A stretch of DNA of 64,000 nucleotides from positions 186,001 through 250,000 of the forward strand of contig NZ_JOAI01000006.1 in the NCBI RefSeq assembly GCF_000717715.1, given 5' to 3'. Both the position numbers and the translations under genes were made by a program. Shown here one piece after another: positions 63,864 to 64,000 of this stretch (its first letter is position 1; each line of letters opens with the position of its first letter). This DNA comes from Streptomyces sp. NRRL B-24484. GTDB lineage: Bacteria > Actinomycetota > Actinomycetes > Streptomycetales > Streptomycetaceae. The notes beneath the pieces are model-generated. The model was not told the origin of the DNA. It saw nothing but the letters and a program-made list of their open reading frames with translations, and searched no databases.

Positions 63864-64000
63864 TCAGTGCGCCATCACGGGGACGGCGTCCACCTCGGCC
63901 GCGCCCTCGGCGGTCGCGTGGACCTCGGGACGGCCGGTGTTGATCAGGACGGCGGCGGCCGTGGCGGCGACCACCAGGATGCCGAAGGACCACCAGATCG
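63864..64000 (-). CDS. C-terminus of a membrane protein, partial
   Basis: Only the last 44 codons are in the window: a hydrophobic helix (WWSFGILVVAATAAAVLIN) followed by a short acidic tail ending VPVMAH. This looks like the last helix and cytoplasmic tail of a transporter such as an MFS or symporter protein, but the family cannot be set from so little sequence. Confidence 0.55.
   Translation of the reverse strand, partial: IWWSFGILVVAATAAAVLINTGRPEVHATAEGAAEVDAVPVMAH

Overview
The window is high-GC (roughly 70-75 %), densely coded actinomycete chromosome, best matched to Kitasatospora or Streptomyces. Evidence: LAxTG sortase-type anchoring, an XRE/TPR regulator next to an RsbW-like ATPase, a eukaryotic-type GlnII with a GlnR operator, twin-arginine phospholipase C, archaeal-type phosphatidylserine decarboxylase, and a complete ethylmalonyl-CoA operon. 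The crotonyl-CoA carboxylase/reductase has N81, F170, E171 and H365 at exactly the positions described for the Kitasatospora setae enzyme, which favours Kitasatospora. No tRNA, rRNA, CRISPR, IS element or large biosynthetic cluster was seen.

Layout. 1-3.3 kb: C-terminally cut XRE/TPR regulator, divergent anti-sigma-like ATPase, GH3 lipoprotein. 3.4-5.2 kb: orphan TrmB/LuxR-type regulator divergent from a 51-aa secreted peptide gene and a small partner gene, with an 18-bp palindrome between them; this is the best candidate for an undescribed (peptide-signalling) system. 5.5-8.3 kb: two secreted peptidoglycan hydrolases (CHAP and Rpf-type) sharing a five-repeat C-terminal domain; both carry an identical 100-bp stretch ending in the same +1 frameshift. 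8.4-11.8 kb: phospholipase C and an EEP-fold protein. 11.9-18.1 kb: SMR transporter, HAD phosphatase and an ABC importer divergent from a GntR regulator. 18.4-22 kb: secreted propeller protein, small unknown, amidohydrolase, uracil-DNA glycosylase. 22-29.7 kb: LAxTG surface protein, glnII, M48 protease, polyprenol-phosphate mannose synthase, DD-carboxypeptidase, HAD-like and MOSC proteins.

29.7-47.9 kb holds two parts of vitamin B12 synthesis: a CobE-CobC fusion gene (29.7-31.2 kb) and a cobalamin-riboswitch-led operon cbiB-cobQ-cobaltochelatase-cobO-cobB (41.1-47.9 kb). Between them lie a secreted phosphoesterase/MFS/TolB-like operon, a GbsR/ABC exporter pair, a septum-formation-like protein and a TetR/deazaflavin reductase pair with twin operators. 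48-53.4 kb: XRE regulator, hydrolase, unknown 501-aa protein, and psd-pssA for phosphatidylethanolamine synthesis.

53.8-63.4 kb is the ethylmalonyl-CoA pathway: tandem 3-hydroxybutyryl-CoA dehydrogenase, TetR regulator, then ccr-ecm-mcl-mch-mcd, all on the minus strand. Ecm needs adenosylcobalamin, so the B12 genes 10 kb away supply its cofactor. The window ends inside a membrane protein gene.
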